Shown here in pieces: positions 26,118 to 35,506 of a DNA stretch of 64,000 nt (within the stretch, counting starts at the first letter, position 1; every line of letters starts with the position of its first letter). The notes beneath the pieces were generated by a model, which did not search any database, was not told where the DNA came from, and saw only the letters and a program-made list of their open reading frames with translations. The stretch lies in the NCBI RefSeq assembly GCF_900091705.1, contig NZ_LT594785.1, forward strand, positions 249,640 through 313,639, in the 5' to 3' direction. The stretch comes from Clostridium mediterraneense. GTDB lineage: Bacteria > Bacillota > Clostridia > Clostridiales > Clostridiaceae. A program made the position numbers and the translations under genes.

Positions 26118-26582
26118 ATGGAAGTAGTAAAAAATAAAGTAGAAAGTTTTGAATTAGACCATAGAAAGGTTAAGGCTCCTTATGTTAGAAAATGTTGTAC
26201 TTTAGATGGAGTAAGTGGGGATAAAATCACTAAATTTGATTTAAGATTTTTTCAGCCTAATAAAGAATATTTTGAAACAGCAAGTATACATGCTCTTGAA
26301 CATTTACTTGCAACGTATCTTAGAGAAAAGCTTGATAATATAATAGATATTTCACCTATGGGATGTAGAACAGGATTTTATTTAAGTGTATTTAGAGATA
26401 TAGAAGCAAAAGAAGTCAAAGAAGCATTAGAATATTCATTAAATGAGGTTTTAAAAGCTAAAGAAATTCCAGCAGCTAATGAAATTCAATGTGGCAATTA
26501 TAGAGATTTATCTTTAGATGGAGCTAAAGCTTGCGCAAGAGAGGTATTAAATAAAGGGTTTTCTTTAAATATATATGGTTAA
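26118..26582 (+). CDS. luxS: S-ribosylhomocysteine lyase
   Basis: 154 residues. The metal site HALEHLLATYLR (HxxEH) lies at ~57-68; the second half has SPMGCRTGFYLSV and the Cys-containing CGNYRDLSLDGAKACAREVL. LuxS splits S-ribosylhomocysteine into homocysteine and the AI-2 precursor DPD. AAGGGGA at the end of metF serves as its ribosome binding site. It is in one SAM-controlled operon with metF, so methyl-cycle recycling is its likely main role, with AI-2 as a product. Confidence 0.97.
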   Translation: MEVVKNKVESFELDHRKVKAPYVRKCCTLDGVSGDKITKFDLRFFQPNKEYFETASIHALEHLLATYLREKLDNIIDISPMGCRTGFYLSVFRDIEAKEVKEALEYSLNEVLKAKEIPAANEIQCGNYRDLSLDGAKACAREVLNKGFSLNIYG

Positions 26583-26589
26583 TATTTAT

Positions 26590-26624
26590 AGGCTATCTTA
26601 TTATTTAAGATAGCCTTTTTTTCT
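26590..26624 (+). terminator. metF-luxS terminator
   Basis: AGGCTATCTTA (26590-26600) and TAAGATAGCCT (26606-26616) form a perfect stem followed by TTTTTT. Confidence 0.92.
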
Positions 26625-26760
26625 TTAATAATTAATAAAGAGTTTTCAAATGACCCTACTTATCAAATTATTAAAAATACATTAAGAATACTTAATAAAA
26701 CTCACAATACTAACTAAGATACATATAATGAAATGTATTAATTTAAAGAAGGTGAGAGGT

Positions 26761-27486
26761 TTGGCTAAATATCAAGATTTAAAACTTGAGGTAGATTTTA
26801 AAGATTCTATTAGTACAGAGGATCCTATAAACCATAGAAGATATACTTTTGTTGATTCAAAGGATGAAAATGCTAGTTTAAGCATAGGACTAAGATATAA
26901 CTTTAAAAAGCTAGCGTCAAAAGGAAATGAGATATTAGGGGAATGGGCTGTAACAGAAGGAGAATATATATTATATTTTCATATACATCTTGATAAGTGC
27001 AATAGACCTGCAGGTATTGGTGTTAGAAATGCAATTATTAGAAGAAACCTAGTTGATTGTATAAAACAAATACTTAAAGCAGATATAAAATTAATAAACA
27101 AACATGCTTACTTAAAACAATCTAATGTGATTGTTTGTTTTAAATCCTCTCTCCCTTACTACGATAAAATAGAAAATTGGGGGATAGTGGATGACTATAT
27201 TGGTGAAAATAGTTTTGATTTTATACCAGATTCAAAATTAGAATTAGATGTTATAAAATCTTTATTAAAGCCATATATAGATAAAGAAGTTGTCGATTTA
27301 TATGATGAAAAAAAGAATTATAGTATGCAAAAGATAGAGATTATTAGCCTAGAGAATCTAGGAAGTATTTCATCTTATAAAGTAGTTTTGAGATTAAGAG
27401 TTAAAGTAAGTGATAATAAATTTGAAAATCTTATTATAGAATTTAAAATAGACAATGGGAATGTGTTAGTAAGCAGAATAAAGTAA
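26761..27486 (+). CDS. Staygreen (SGR)-like domain protein
   Basis: About 241 residues from TTG at 26761, which has AAGGTG seven bases upstream; an ATG at 26728 is in frame but has no ribosome binding site. The first ~125 residues (RRYTFVDSKDENASLSIGLRYNF, then GEWAVTEGEYILYFHIHLD) follow the pattern of the staygreen domain, known from plant Mg-dechelatases and present in some clostridia. The C-terminal ~100 residues are unrecognised. It is cytoplasmic by sequence and monocistronic. In a non-photosynthetic bacterium the substrate is unknown; a tetrapyrrole or metal-chelate role is conceivable. Family call moderately confident. Confidence 0.6.
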   Translation: MAKYQDLKLEVDFKDSISTEDPINHRRYTFVDSKDENASLSIGLRYNFKKLASKGNEILGEWAVTEGEYILYFHIHLDKCNRPAGIGVRNAIIRRNLVDCIKQILKADIKLINKHAYLKQSNVIVCFKSSLPYYDKIENWGIVDDYIGENSFDFIPDSKLELDVIKSLLKPYIDKEVVDLYDEKKNYSMQKIEIISLENLGSISSYKVVLRLRVKVSDNKFENLIIEFKIDNGNVLVSRIK

Positions 27487-27490
27487 AATA

Positions 27491-27518
27491 AAAGCTATCT
27501 TTTAGAGATAGCTTTTTT
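27491..27518 (+). terminator. Terminator after the staygreen-like gene
   Basis: AAAGCTATCT and AGATAGCTTT form a 10-bp stem followed by T residues. Confidence 0.88.
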
Positions 27519-27603
27519 CTTTTATAAGAAAAATATTGAAAATAAACAATTTATTAGTATATAATGTAAAAATAAAACTTTAGGAAGAATGGGGGAAAGT
27601 ATA

Positions 27604-28968
27604 GTGGATGTAAAACTAAATAAAGATAGAGAAAAATTCTCTTCAGGGATTGCAGTATTTTTAGCTACACTTAGTTCAGCAGTAGGACTGGGTAATATTT
27701 GGATGTTCCCGTATGTTACAGGGGAAAATGGTGGAGCAGCATTTATAATTACATATCTTATATGTATTTTTCTTATAGGCTTACCAGTACTTTTAATAGA
27801 ATTTTCTATGGGAAGAGGTAAGAGAAAAAATATATATGGAGTTATTTCTAGTTTTACAGATAAAAAAATTTTTAAGAGTATAGGATTTATAGGAATTATA
27901 GCAACTTGCTTTATTTTATTTTTCTATACAGTTGTAGCAGGTTGGGTTTATTCATACATATTTAAAGCAATAAAAGGTATTTTTACAGGAATGAGTGCAA
28001 GTGAGGTTTCTAATATTTTTGCTCAGACTAGTGGAAGTGCAACAGCTTCACTTACTTGGCAGCTTGTAGCCGTAGTAGTTACTTGTGGTATTTTAATGTT
28101 TGGAGTAAAAAGTGGAATAGAAAAGCTTACGAAAACTTTAATGCCAGTTCTTATAGGACTTTTAATTATATGTGCTATTAGAAGTTTAATGTTACCAGGA
28201 GCCATGGAGGGGGTAAGTTTTCTTTTAAAACCTGATTTTTCAAAAATAAATATTGGAGTTATTATCTCAGCAATGGGACTTGCTTTCTTTAAACTATGTG
28301 TAGGAACTGGAACAATGATAACATATAGTAGTTATTATACTGATGATAATAATTTACCTGCGACAGGTACAAAAGTTGTTCTTGCTGATACAGGGGTTTC
28401 TTTACTTGCAGGACTTGCTATTTTTCCAGCAGTATTTTCATTTGGATTAGAAGCAACGAGTGGACCAGGACTTTTATTTAAAACAGTACCTCTTATTTTT
28501 GCAGGAATGCCTGGAGGAAATATATTATTAATATTATTCTTTGCTTTAACAGCAATGGCAGCAACTATGGCTATGATTTCTCTTTTTGAGGTTTTAACAG
28601 CTGCTTTAATAGAACAATTTAAGATTAGTAGAAAAAAAGCTCAAGTTATTAATATAATTATTGTTATGTTATTTGGAGCATTAGCTGCTTTATCAGCTAG
28701 TCCAGATTCAGTTTTAGCAGGAATAAAATTATTTGGATATAGTATTTTTGATTTCTATGATAAATCAGTATCTATGGTTATGTTACCTATTAACGGAATA
28801 CTTATATCAATATTTGCAGGTTATTTTATAAAGAAAAAATATTTTGTAGATCAGCTTACTAATAACGGAACATTAAATAATAAGAAGTTAGTAGACGTTA
28901 TATTATTTACTTCAAAATATATAACACCAATTTTAATTTTGATTGTGTTTATAGGTTCATTTATATAA
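27604..28968 (+). CDS. Sodium-dependent transporter, NSS/SNF family
   Basis: 454 residues from GTG at 27604 (GGGGGA seven bases upstream); an ATG at 27589 is in frame but has only a poorly spaced AGGAAG. The N-terminus FSSGIAVFLATLSSAVGLGNIWMFPYVTGENGG is the NSS signature, with substrate and Na1/Na2 contacts around AVGLGNIW. About 11-12 membrane segments are visible. Bacterial members (LeuT, TnaT, MhsT) import amino acids with Na+. The substrate is not predictable here. It has its own weak terminator and probably its own promoter. Confidence 0.93.
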   Translation: MDVKLNKDREKFSSGIAVFLATLSSAVGLGNIWMFPYVTGENGGAAFIITYLICIFLIGLPVLLIEFSMGRGKRKNIYGVISSFTDKKIFKSIGFIGIIATCFILFFYTVVAGWVYSYIFKAIKGIFTGMSASEVSNIFAQTSGSATASLTWQLVAVVVTCGILMFGVKSGIEKLTKTLMPVLIGLLIICAIRSLMLPGAMEGVSFLLKPDFSKINIGVIISAMGLAFFKLCVGTGTMITYSSYYTDDNNLPATGTKVVLADTGVSLLAGLAIFPAVFSFGLEATSGPGLLFKTVPLIFAGMPGGNILLILFFALTAMAATMAMISLFEVLTAALIEQFKISRKKAQVINIIIVMLFGALAALSASPDSVLAGIKLFGYSIFDFYDKSVSMVMLPINGILISIFAGYFIKKKYFVDQLTNNGTLNNKKLVDVILFTSKYITPILILIVFIGSFI

Positions 28969-28975
28969 ATTTTGA

Positions 28976-29008
28976 AAGATTATCTTGAAAGAGGTAGTCT
29001 TTTTTTAT
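28976..29008 (+). terminator. Terminator after the NSS transporter gene
   Basis: AAGATTATC pairs with GGTAGTCTT using G-U pairs, followed by TTTTTT. Confidence 0.65.
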
Positions 29009-29142
29009 TTTAATGTAATTCTTTGGAGGACATTTGTCTTTAAATTATTGTTAAATAGTGGAAATTAATTCAACTAACATATATAATATATCTTATAGAG
29101 AAATTTATATTGGGGTATTTTGAAAAAAGGGGGTTATTAAAT

Positions 29143-30441
29143 ATGAAAAAAATTAAAATAGCAGTTTTAGGTCTAGGTAATGTAGGTCGTGGAGTTTGGA
29201 AAATCTTTGAGAAAAATAAAGATGAAATTATAAAACGTTCAGGATATGAGGTAGAAATAAAAAAGGTACTTGTAAGAGATTTAAAAAAATCTAGGGGAGT
29301 ACATATTCCAGATGGGATATTAACTACAAATTATAAAGATATTATTGAAGATGATGAAATTAGAATAGTAGTAGAGCTTATGGGAGGAATAGAACCAGCT
29401 AAAAGTTATATTCTTGAAGCAATAAAAAGGGGAAAGCATATAGTAACAGCTAATAAAATGCTTTTAGCAACTAGTGGAGATGAAATTTTTGAAGAAGCTG
29501 ATAAGGTGGGTGTTAAATTTAATTATGAGGCTAGTGTCGCTGGAGGAATTCCGATAATAAGTGCTATAAATGAAAGTCTTACAGCTAATAAGATTGAAAA
29601 ATTATATGGAATAGTAAATGGAACAACTAATTATATCTTAACTAAGATGGAGCTTGAAGGAATTAGCTTTTTAGATGCATTAAAAGAAGCACAAGATAAG
29701 GGGTATGCAGAGGCAGATCCAACATCAGATATTGAAGGTTTTGATGCTCAATATAAACTTGCTATACTTTCATCACTTGCATTTGGAACAAAAATAGAAG
29801 TTCAAGATGTTTATAGAGAAGGGATTACACATATAAATTCTTTGGATATACAATATGCAAAAGAGCTTGGGTTAAAAATAAAATTACTTGCAACAGTTAA
29901 AGAAAAGGATGGAGCTTTAGAGCTTAGAGTTCATCCAACTATGATACCAGCTACACATCCTCTTGCTAATGTTTATGATGCTTTTAATGCTGTTTTTGTT
30001 ACAGGTAATGCAGTTGGAGATTTAATGTTTTATGGACAAGGGGCTGGAGATTTACCAACAGGTAGTGCGGTTGTAAGTGATATTATTTCGATTTTAAGAA
30101 GTAATGTTGAAAATGAAAATTATATTCCAGTAGTTAAAAATAATTTGTGGAAAAAAGAAATTAAGGATATGAGTGAAGTTGAGAGTAGATATTATATAAG
30201 AGCAACAGTTATAGATGAACCAGGAGTTCTTGGAGATATAACAAAAAGCTTTGGAGTAAATGGTGTAAGTTTAAGGTCAGTTATACAAAGAGGAAAAAGA
30301 CGAGATGGGCAATATGTTACATTAGTTTTTGAAACACATGAAACAAAGGAAGTTAATATAATTACAGCAATAGATACTATCTATGAAATTAAGGGAATGA
30401 AAAAAATAGATAATTTAATAAGAATAGAAGAATTTAATTAA
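29143..30441 (+). CDS. hom: Homoserine dehydrogenase
   Basis: 432 residues from the ATG at 29143 with AAGGGGG upstream; an in-frame TTG at 29110 is less likely. Domains: Rossmann NAD(P) domain with GLGNVGRGV (~1-130), catalytic domain with NYEASVAGGIPII, NGTTNYILTKM and GYAEADPTSDIEGFD, and a C-terminal ACT domain (YYIRATVIDEPGVLGDITKSFG, ~350-432) for amino-acid feedback, usually threonine. It reduces aspartate semialdehyde to homoserine, the branch to Met and Thr. No leader or T-box was seen upstream. Confidence 0.96.
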   Translation: MKKIKIAVLGLGNVGRGVWKIFEKNKDEIIKRSGYEVEIKKVLVRDLKKSRGVHIPDGILTTNYKDIIEDDEIRIVVELMGGIEPAKSYILEAIKRGKHIVTANKMLLATSGDEIFEEADKVGVKFNYEASVAGGIPIISAINESLTANKIEKLYGIVNGTTNYILTKMELEGISFLDALKEAQDKGYAEADPTSDIEGFDAQYKLAILSSLAFGTKIEVQDVYREGITHINSLDIQYAKELGLKIKLLATVKEKDGALELRVHPTMIPATHPLANVYDAFNAVFVTGNAVGDLMFYGQGAGDLPTGSAVVSDIISILRSNVENENYIPVVKNNLWKKEIKDMSEVESRYYIRATVIDEPGVLGDITKSFGVNGVSLRSVIQRGKRRDGQYVTLVFETHETKEVNIITAIDTIYEIKGMKKIDNLIRIEEFN

Positions 30442-30445
30442 AGTA

Positions 30446-30478
30446 AAAGGAGCTATCATAATTAGATAGCTCCTTTTT
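30446..30478. terminator. Bidirectional terminator between hom and the YjiH-type gene
   Basis: AAAGGAGCTATC (30446-30457) and GATAGCTCCTTT (30465-30476) form a perfect stem with a T-run at the right. It lies at the convergent ends of both genes. Confidence 0.9.
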
Positions 30479-31854
30479 TAGAATAATAAATGTGCGATTA
30501 TCGCTATTATTGGTAGTGTTATAAGAGTTCTTTGAATAAAGATTATAAATAATTCTTTAAAGTTTATTGGTATTGATGAACCAAGAAGAACACTTCCTAC
30601 CTCGGACATATATATAAGTTGAGTTACTGAAACACAGGCAACTACAAACTTAGTTATTTCAGGAATTCCTTCTTTAGCAATCATAACTGATGGAAGGAAC
30701 ATATCAGCAAAACCAACAAGTATTGTTCCAGCGGCATCTGTTGCATTTGGAATATTTAAAAGCCAGAATAGTGGTATAAATGGAATACCAAGTATTTTGA
30801 AAATAGGAGTATATTCTGCAAGTATAAGAGCAGTTCCACCCATTGCCATAACTACTGGAATAACACCAATCCACATATCTAATACATTTCTTACTCCTTC
30901 AACAGCAAGAGATTTAAAGCCTTTAGTACTAGCTGCTTTTTCAACAGCAAGTTCAATACCATAGCTAAAAGATGTATGACCTTCAGGTAAAAGTTCTGTT
31001 GATTGATGAGTAACTCCATCATAGCATTCTGTTGATTTCTTTTTTAATGGTCCGATTCTAGGAATTATTATTGCAGCAATAATTCCAGCTAAAGTGATTG
31101 TTAAATAAAATGGAACAAACATATGTTGAAGTCCAACTTGAGATATAATAACAAAACTAAATGTTATTGAAACTGCTGAAAAAGCTGTTCCGATTATACA
31201 AGCTTCTTTTTTATTGTAGAAACCTTGTTCATATTGTTTAGATGTAAGTAAAACACCAATAGTTCCATCTCCTATCCATGAAGTTATACAATCAACTGAA
31301 GCTCTACCAGGAAGTCCAAATAAAGGTTTCATTATTTTGGTAAGCATAGATCCACAAAACTCTAAAAGACCAAAATTTAAAAGAAGAGGAAGTAAAAGTC
31401 CTGCAAATAAGAATACTCCAAATAATGTTGGAAGTAGACCATTTAGTACAGTTCCAGCAGTAGCATCACTTATTATAAAAGCTGGTCCTATTTGAAAATA
31501 TGTACATATAGCAAAGACTGCTCCAAGAATTCTTGATACAAACCAAAGTGTAGAAACATTAAATAGTGAGTTTAATGTTTCACTTTTTAAAATAAAGTTT
31601 GGTTTAAATATTTTTGTTAGTACGGATATAATTGCAGTAGCTGAAATTATTATTGTAAGAATTAAAGGTAATTCATCTGCTAAAGAATTGCTTACTAGTC
31701 CAGAAAAATAAGCAACAGGAATAGTAAGTCCTTCACTTGTTTTTATTGGAACCATAAAAAGTAAAATTCCTATAAGTGATGGAATTAAGAATTTTGAAAT
31801 TTCTAAAGTAGTGTAACGTTTCTTAGCTAATTTATTTAAATTTGTATTATCCAT
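30478..31854 (-). CDS. YjiH family membrane protein (nucleoside-recognition/Gate domain)
   Basis: 458 residues with about 10-11 membrane segments and GGGGGA before the ATG. The layout LLFAGLLLPLLLNFGLLEFCGSMLTKIMKPLFGLPGRASVDCITSWIG is typical of Gate-domain proteins such as YjiH and SpoIIIA-type nucleoside-recognition proteins, and a second Gate-like segment is near the C terminus (GIPFIPLFWLLNIPNATDAAGTI). Substrate is unknown; related proteins are suspected transporters. It is monocistronic, convergent with hom and divergent from hcp. Confidence 0.82.
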   Translation of the reverse strand: MDNTNLNKLAKKRYTTLEISKFLIPSLIGILLFMVPIKTSEGLTIPVAYFSGLVSNSLADELPLILTIIISATAIISVLTKIFKPNFILKSETLNSLFNVSTLWFVSRILGAVFAICTYFQIGPAFIISDATAGTVLNGLLPTLFGVFLFAGLLLPLLLNFGLLEFCGSMLTKIMKPLFGLPGRASVDCITSWIGDGTIGVLLTSKQYEQGFYNKKEACIIGTAFSAVSITFSFVIISQVGLQHMFVPFYLTITLAGIIAAIIIPRIGPLKKKSTECYDGVTHQSTELLPEGHTSFSYGIELAVEKAASTKGFKSLAVEGVRNVLDMWIGVIPVVMAMGGTALILAEYTPIFKILGIPFIPLFWLLNIPNATDAAGTILVGFADMFLPSVMIAKEGIPEITKFVVACVSVTQLIYMSEVGSVLLGSSIPINFKELFIIFIQRTLITLPIIAIIAHLLF

Positions 31855-32180
31855 TAGTATATCCCCCTTTAAACTTTATACCATGTTATGTACTGATTAT
31901 ACATAAAAATTTGCTATTAATCAATAAAAAATGTATAAATTCAATTGATTTTTTGCATAAATATTCATAGAGCAAAAATAAAAATATTTTTTCAAAAGGT
32001 AACTTTGGTTACCGAAATAAATTTAAAAAGATGATATAGTATACACATACTAAAAAACTTATAACACTTTAATATAAAACCAATATTATTTATACCTTTA
32101 AAAGTGCAAATCAAATGTACTTTAAACTCAATAAAAATTAATTCTAATATAATTCTAATATAATAAAAAGGAGATCCATT
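31855..32180 (+). other. Divergent regulatory region of the YjiH-type gene and hcp
   Basis: About 325 bp. It contains the Crp/Fnr-style palindrome at 31998-32013, a -10 box TATAGT at 32035-32040, and a leader of about 134 nt with a duplicated ATTCTAATATA stretch just before the hcp ribosome binding site. Confidence 0.65.
31998..32013. promoter_or_regulatory. Crp/Fnr-type (HcpR-like) activator site before hcp
   Basis: GGTAA-N6-TTACC (full sequence GGTAACTTTGGTTACC) is a perfect 16-bp palindrome with Crp/Fnr geometry. With -10 box TATAGT (32035-32040) and a start near 32047, its centre is at -41.5, the class II activator position. HcpR, a Crp/Fnr-family regulator of hcp genes, is the natural candidate; no such gene is in the window. 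Confidence 0.65.
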
Positions 32181-33830
32181 ATGAAGAAGAAAATGTTTTG
32201 TTTTCAATGTCAAGAGACAGCAGGATGTACTGGATGTACAATCCAAGGTGTATGTGGAAAGAGCCCAGAACTAGCAGGACTTCAAGATTTATTAGTTTTC
32301 GTAGTTAAGGGACTTTCAGTAGTAAGTACAAGAGCAAGTGAAGTTAATGTTACTGATGATAGAGTAGATAAATTTATAATTGAATCATTATTTGCAACAA
32401 TAACAAATGCTAACTTCGATAGATCAATATTCGTTGCAAGAATTAAAGAAGGTTTAGCTTTAAGAGAAGAATTAAAGAAAGAAGTATTAAAAGCAGGTGG
32501 AAACCTAGAAAATCTTCCAGAACATGCAACATGGACATGTGAAACAAGAGAAGAAATGGATGCTAAGGCACCTGAAGTAGGAGTTCTTTCAACAGAAAAC
32601 GAAGATATAAGAAGTTTAAGAGAACTTATCACATATGGAGCAAAAGGACTTTGTGCTTACTTAAAGCATGCATCAGCACTTGGATACTACGACAAGCAAG
32701 TTGATAGAGACATGCACAGAATGCTTGCAGCTTTAACAGATGATAAGTTAACAGTTGATGAATTAACAGCAATGGCTTTAGAAATGGGTAAAGTAGGGGT
32801 TTCAGGAATGGCACTTCTAGACAAAGCTAATACAGAAAGCTATGGTAACCCAGAAATGACAAAAGTTAATATCGGTGTTAGAAACAATCCAGCTATCTTA
32901 ATTTCAGGACATGATCTTAAAGATATGGAACAATTATTAAAGCAAACAGAAGGAACAGGAGTAGACGTTTATACACATAGTGAAATGTTACCTGCTAACT
33001 ACTATCCTGCATTTAAGAAGTATGAACACTTTGTAGGAAACTACGGAAATGCTTGGTGGAAACAAACAACAGAATTCGAAAGCTTTAATGGACCAATCCT
33101 TATGACAACAAACTGTCTTGTACCACCAAAGAATAGTTACAAAGACAGAGTTTACACAACAGGAACTGTTGGATTTGAAGGTCTAAAGCATATAGATATG
33201 GATGAGAACGGAAACAAAGACTTCTCAGCATTAATAGAACATGCTAAAAGATGTGAAGCTCCAATAGAAATCGAAAGAGGAGAAATCATTGGTGGATTTG
33301 CTCACAAGCAAGTATTTGCTTTAGCAGATAAAGTTGTTGATGCAGTTAAATCAGGAGCAATCAGAAGATTCTTCGTAATGTCAGGTTGTGATGGTAGAGC
33401 TAAATCAAGAAACTACTACACAGATTTCGCAAAAGCATTACCTAAAGATGCAGTTATATTAACATCAGGATGTGCTAAGTACAAATACAACAAATTAGAC
33501 CTTGGTGATATTCAAGGAATTCCAAGAGTTTTAGATGCTGGACAATGTAATGATTCATACTCATTAGTATTAATAGCATTAAAACTTCAAGAAATATTCG
33601 GATTAGATGATGTTAACGAATTACCAATAAGCTATAACATAGCTTGGTACGAACAAAAGGCAGTAATAGTATTACTTTCATTATTACACCTTGGAATCAA
33701 GAACATTCATTTAGGACCAACATTACCAGCATTTTTATCAGCAAATGTAGCTAACGTTCTTGTAGAGAACTTTGGAATTGCAGGAATCGGTGATGTTGAA
33801 GATGATATTAAGTTATTCCTTGGGGAATAA
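32181..33830 (+). CDS. hcp: Hybrid cluster protein (hydroxylamine reductase)
   Basis: 549 residues with AAAAGGAG before the ATG. The N-terminal motif C7-x2-C10-x8-C19-x5-C25 binds the 4Fe cluster as in Desulfovibrio Hcp, and one extra Cys (C16) is present. Hybrid-cluster ligand segments include [41 protein letters not shown], and [10 protein letters not shown]. Hcp reduces NO to N2O or hydroxylamine to ammonia and acts in nitrosative stress. Its codon use is richer in -C-ending codons than its neighbours, suggesting high expression. A Crp/Fnr-type site precedes it. Confidence 0.97.
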   Translation: MKKKMFCFQCQETAGCTGCTIQGVCGKSPELAGLQDLLVFVVKGLSVVSTRASEVNVTDDRVDKFIIESLFATITNANFDRSIFVARIKEGLALREELKKEVLKAGGNLENLPEHATWTCETREEMDAKAPEVGVLSTENEDIRSLRELITYGAKGLCAYLKHASALGYYDKQVDRDMHRMLAALTDDKLTVDELTAMALEMGKVGVSGMALLDKANTESYGNPEMTKVNIGVRNNPAILISGHDLKDMEQLLKQTEGTGVDVYTHSEMLPANYYPAFKKYEHFVGNYGNAWWKQTTEFESFNGPILMTTNCLVPPKNSYKDRVYTTGTVGFEGLKHIDMDENGNKDFSALIEHAKRCEAPIEIERGEIIGGFAHKQVFALADKVVDAVKSGAIRRFFVMSGCDGRAKSRNYYTDFAKALPKDAVILTSGCAKYKYNKLDLGDIQGIPRVLDAGQCNDSYSLVLIALKLQEIFGLDDVNELPISYNIAWYEQKAVIVLLSLLHLGIKNIHLGPTLPAFLSANVANVLVENFGIAGIGDVEDDIKLFLGE

Positions 33831-33833
33831 TTT

Positions 33834-33872
33834 AAAAAAGAAACTATTTCTTAGAAATAGTTTCTTTTTTTT
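33834..33872 (+). terminator. hcp terminator
   Basis: A 17-bp perfect stem (33834-33850 with 33854-33870), core GAAACTATTTC, followed by Ts. Confidence 0.92.
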
Positions 33873-34021
33873 ATTTTTTGGTACTAAATTAAACTTATAG
33901 TTTATTGAAAAAAATTGAAGGATAGTTTTATAATAGTTATTAGTTATATAAAATAATCCAATATAAGATTATATTAGAAATACAGTTATATAGAGGATGT
34001 TAGTACGAAAGGATAAAATAA

Positions 34022-34603
34022 ATGAGTAACTTTATGACAAAAGAAGAAATGGAAAATGAATTTATTATGGCATCAGCTGTAATAGAAGCAATGTTTGAAG
34101 GAATCTATAAAGAAAACATTGATATAGCTGTGAGTGAGTTAGTAAATGTTGATTTTAGGGGGAATGATGCTCTAGATACTGAAGGAATGATGACAGTATT
34201 ACTTAGACATAGTCTTAATAGGATGTTTAATAGAGCTACTAAATTTGCATTAGTATTCCTTGAAAATGCAGCTAATTATTGTTTAAATAGAAATCCACAA
34301 GAAAAATTTCAGGAGATTCAAGAATTATATAATAAGTATTTTAAATTAAGTAATGAAACTGCACTTCAAATATATAATAGAGCTTGGGCTACATTATTAG
34401 AAAATACTAAATACAACGATATAGAGATGGATATCTATAATATGATTAGAGTAGAAGAAGCTTATTCTAATAGAGAAGAACTTAATGAGCTTTTAAAAGG
34501 TATGCCAGAAGTTAGTGAAGAAAAATATAAAGAGTTTTTATATGGAAAAGCTGATAAATCAAATGAGATATATGTATATTTAACAAAAACAAGTCTTAAT
34601 TAA
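34022..34603 (+). CDS. Hypothetical helical protein
   Basis: 193 residues, start MSNFMTKEEMENEFIMASAV, with AAAGGA at suitable spacing before the ATG. It is alpha-helical throughout, acidic, with no signal peptide, membrane span or recognisable motif. Two halves are visible around the NRNPQEKF turn near residue 100. It is monocistronic between hcp and a secreted-protein gene and ends at its own terminator. I do not recognise the family. Confidence 0.7.
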   Translation: MSNFMTKEEMENEFIMASAVIEAMFEGIYKENIDIAVSELVNVDFRGNDALDTEGMMTVLLRHSLNRMFNRATKFALVFLENAANYCLNRNPQEKFQEIQELYNKYFKLSNETALQIYNRAWATLLENTKYNDIEMDIYNMIRVEEAYSNREELNELLKGMPEVSEEKYKEFLYGKADKSNEIYVYLTKTSLN

Positions 34604-34624
34604 ATATCTAAATAGAGATACAGT

Positions 34625-34662
34625 AAAAAAGAAACTACTTTTATAGAGGTAGTTTCTTTTTT
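34625..34662. terminator. Bidirectional terminator
   Basis: AAAAAAGAAACTAC and GTAGTTTCTTTTTT form a perfect stem between the ends of two convergent genes; A- and T-runs flank it on each strand. Confidence 0.9.
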
Positions 34663-34664
34663 TA

Positions 34665-35276
34665 TTAGTTAATATTTAATGTAGATGCATAAACATATCC
34701 TGTACGAGCTCCATTATCAAATTTTATAGCAGCCCATGTACCAACTTGTGAGTTTGACCAGTACTTAGGAGCTTTTTCAAATGTTTGCTCACTGAGAACA
34801 AATACTTTTGTACCAACTGTCAAATTACCAATTCCTTTTGAATAAGAATCTGGACAACTAAATACTTTAACTGTATTAGGCTCCCAATCTAATCCATCAT
34901 AGTTATTAGGCTTATTTGTATTAGATATTACGCCGTATTGATTTATAACTTTTGAGGTTGTAAATTTATTTATTACAGCAGTAGGTGATGATTTACTGTT
35001 AGATTCATTATTAGAATTAGTATTATTTAAATTTTGTTCTAACGCAGAATTATTATTTGAATTTTGCTTTGATGAAGAACTTGAATTATTTGATTGTGTA
35101 TTTGTATTAGAGTTTTCATTGCTATTAGATGATGAACTTGTATTTGAATTAGTACTTTGAGTAGTATTTATTTCATTATTAGATTGAGTATTATTACTAT
35201 CTTTTGAAGAAGCATAAGCCATAGCTCCAGCACCTATAGTTAAAATAGCAACTACTAAAATTATTATTTTTTTCAT
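34665..35276 (-). CDS. Secreted or anchored SH3-like protein, copy 1
   Basis: 203 residues, AAGGAG upstream. A hydrophobic N-terminal segment (KKIIILVVAILTIGAGAMAYA) is a signal peptide or anchor. Residues ~25-100 are almost only Ser, Asn, Thr and Gln, a flexible linker. The C-terminal ~80 residues (VKVFSCPDSYSKGIGNLTVGTKVFVL, then WAAIKFDNGARTGYVYASTLNIN) have the pattern of a bacterial SH3 domain, usually binding cell-wall peptides. A paralog with the same plan lies at 36957-37538, on the other side of the purine permease gene. Confidence 0.75.
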   Translation of the reverse strand: MKKIIILVVAILTIGAGAMAYASSKDSNNTQSNNEINTTQSTNSNTSSSSNSNENSNTNTQSNNSSSSSKQNSNNNSALEQNLNNTNSNNESNSKSSPTAVINKFTTSKVINQYGVISNTNKPNNYDGLDWEPNTVKVFSCPDSYSKGIGNLTVGTKVFVLSEQTFEKAPKYWSNSQVGTWAAIKFDNGARTGYVYASTLNIN

Positions 35277-35465
35277 TTGTTTTCTCCTTAAGTTAAATTT
35301 TCCATTTAGTTAGTATATTAAATAATCCTTATAATTTCAAAAAGTATAAATTAATAACATATATATATTTAGGTTAAATTTGTTAGAAAGTGATAAATTT
35401 ATTAGATAGTATTTTACTATATGTAATTTAACTAAATGATTTAGTAATATATTTTTAGAAGTAAA

Positions 35466-35502
35466 AAAACTATGAAAGCAGAGTAGAGCTTTCATAGTTT
35501 TT
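35466..35502 (-). terminator. Terminator of the purine permease gene
   Basis: AAAACTATGAAAGC (35466-35479) pairs with GCTTTCATAGTTTT (ending ~35502), just past the stop at 35507 on the minus strand, with a T-run in that direction. Confidence 0.85.
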
Positions 35503-35506
35503 ATTT

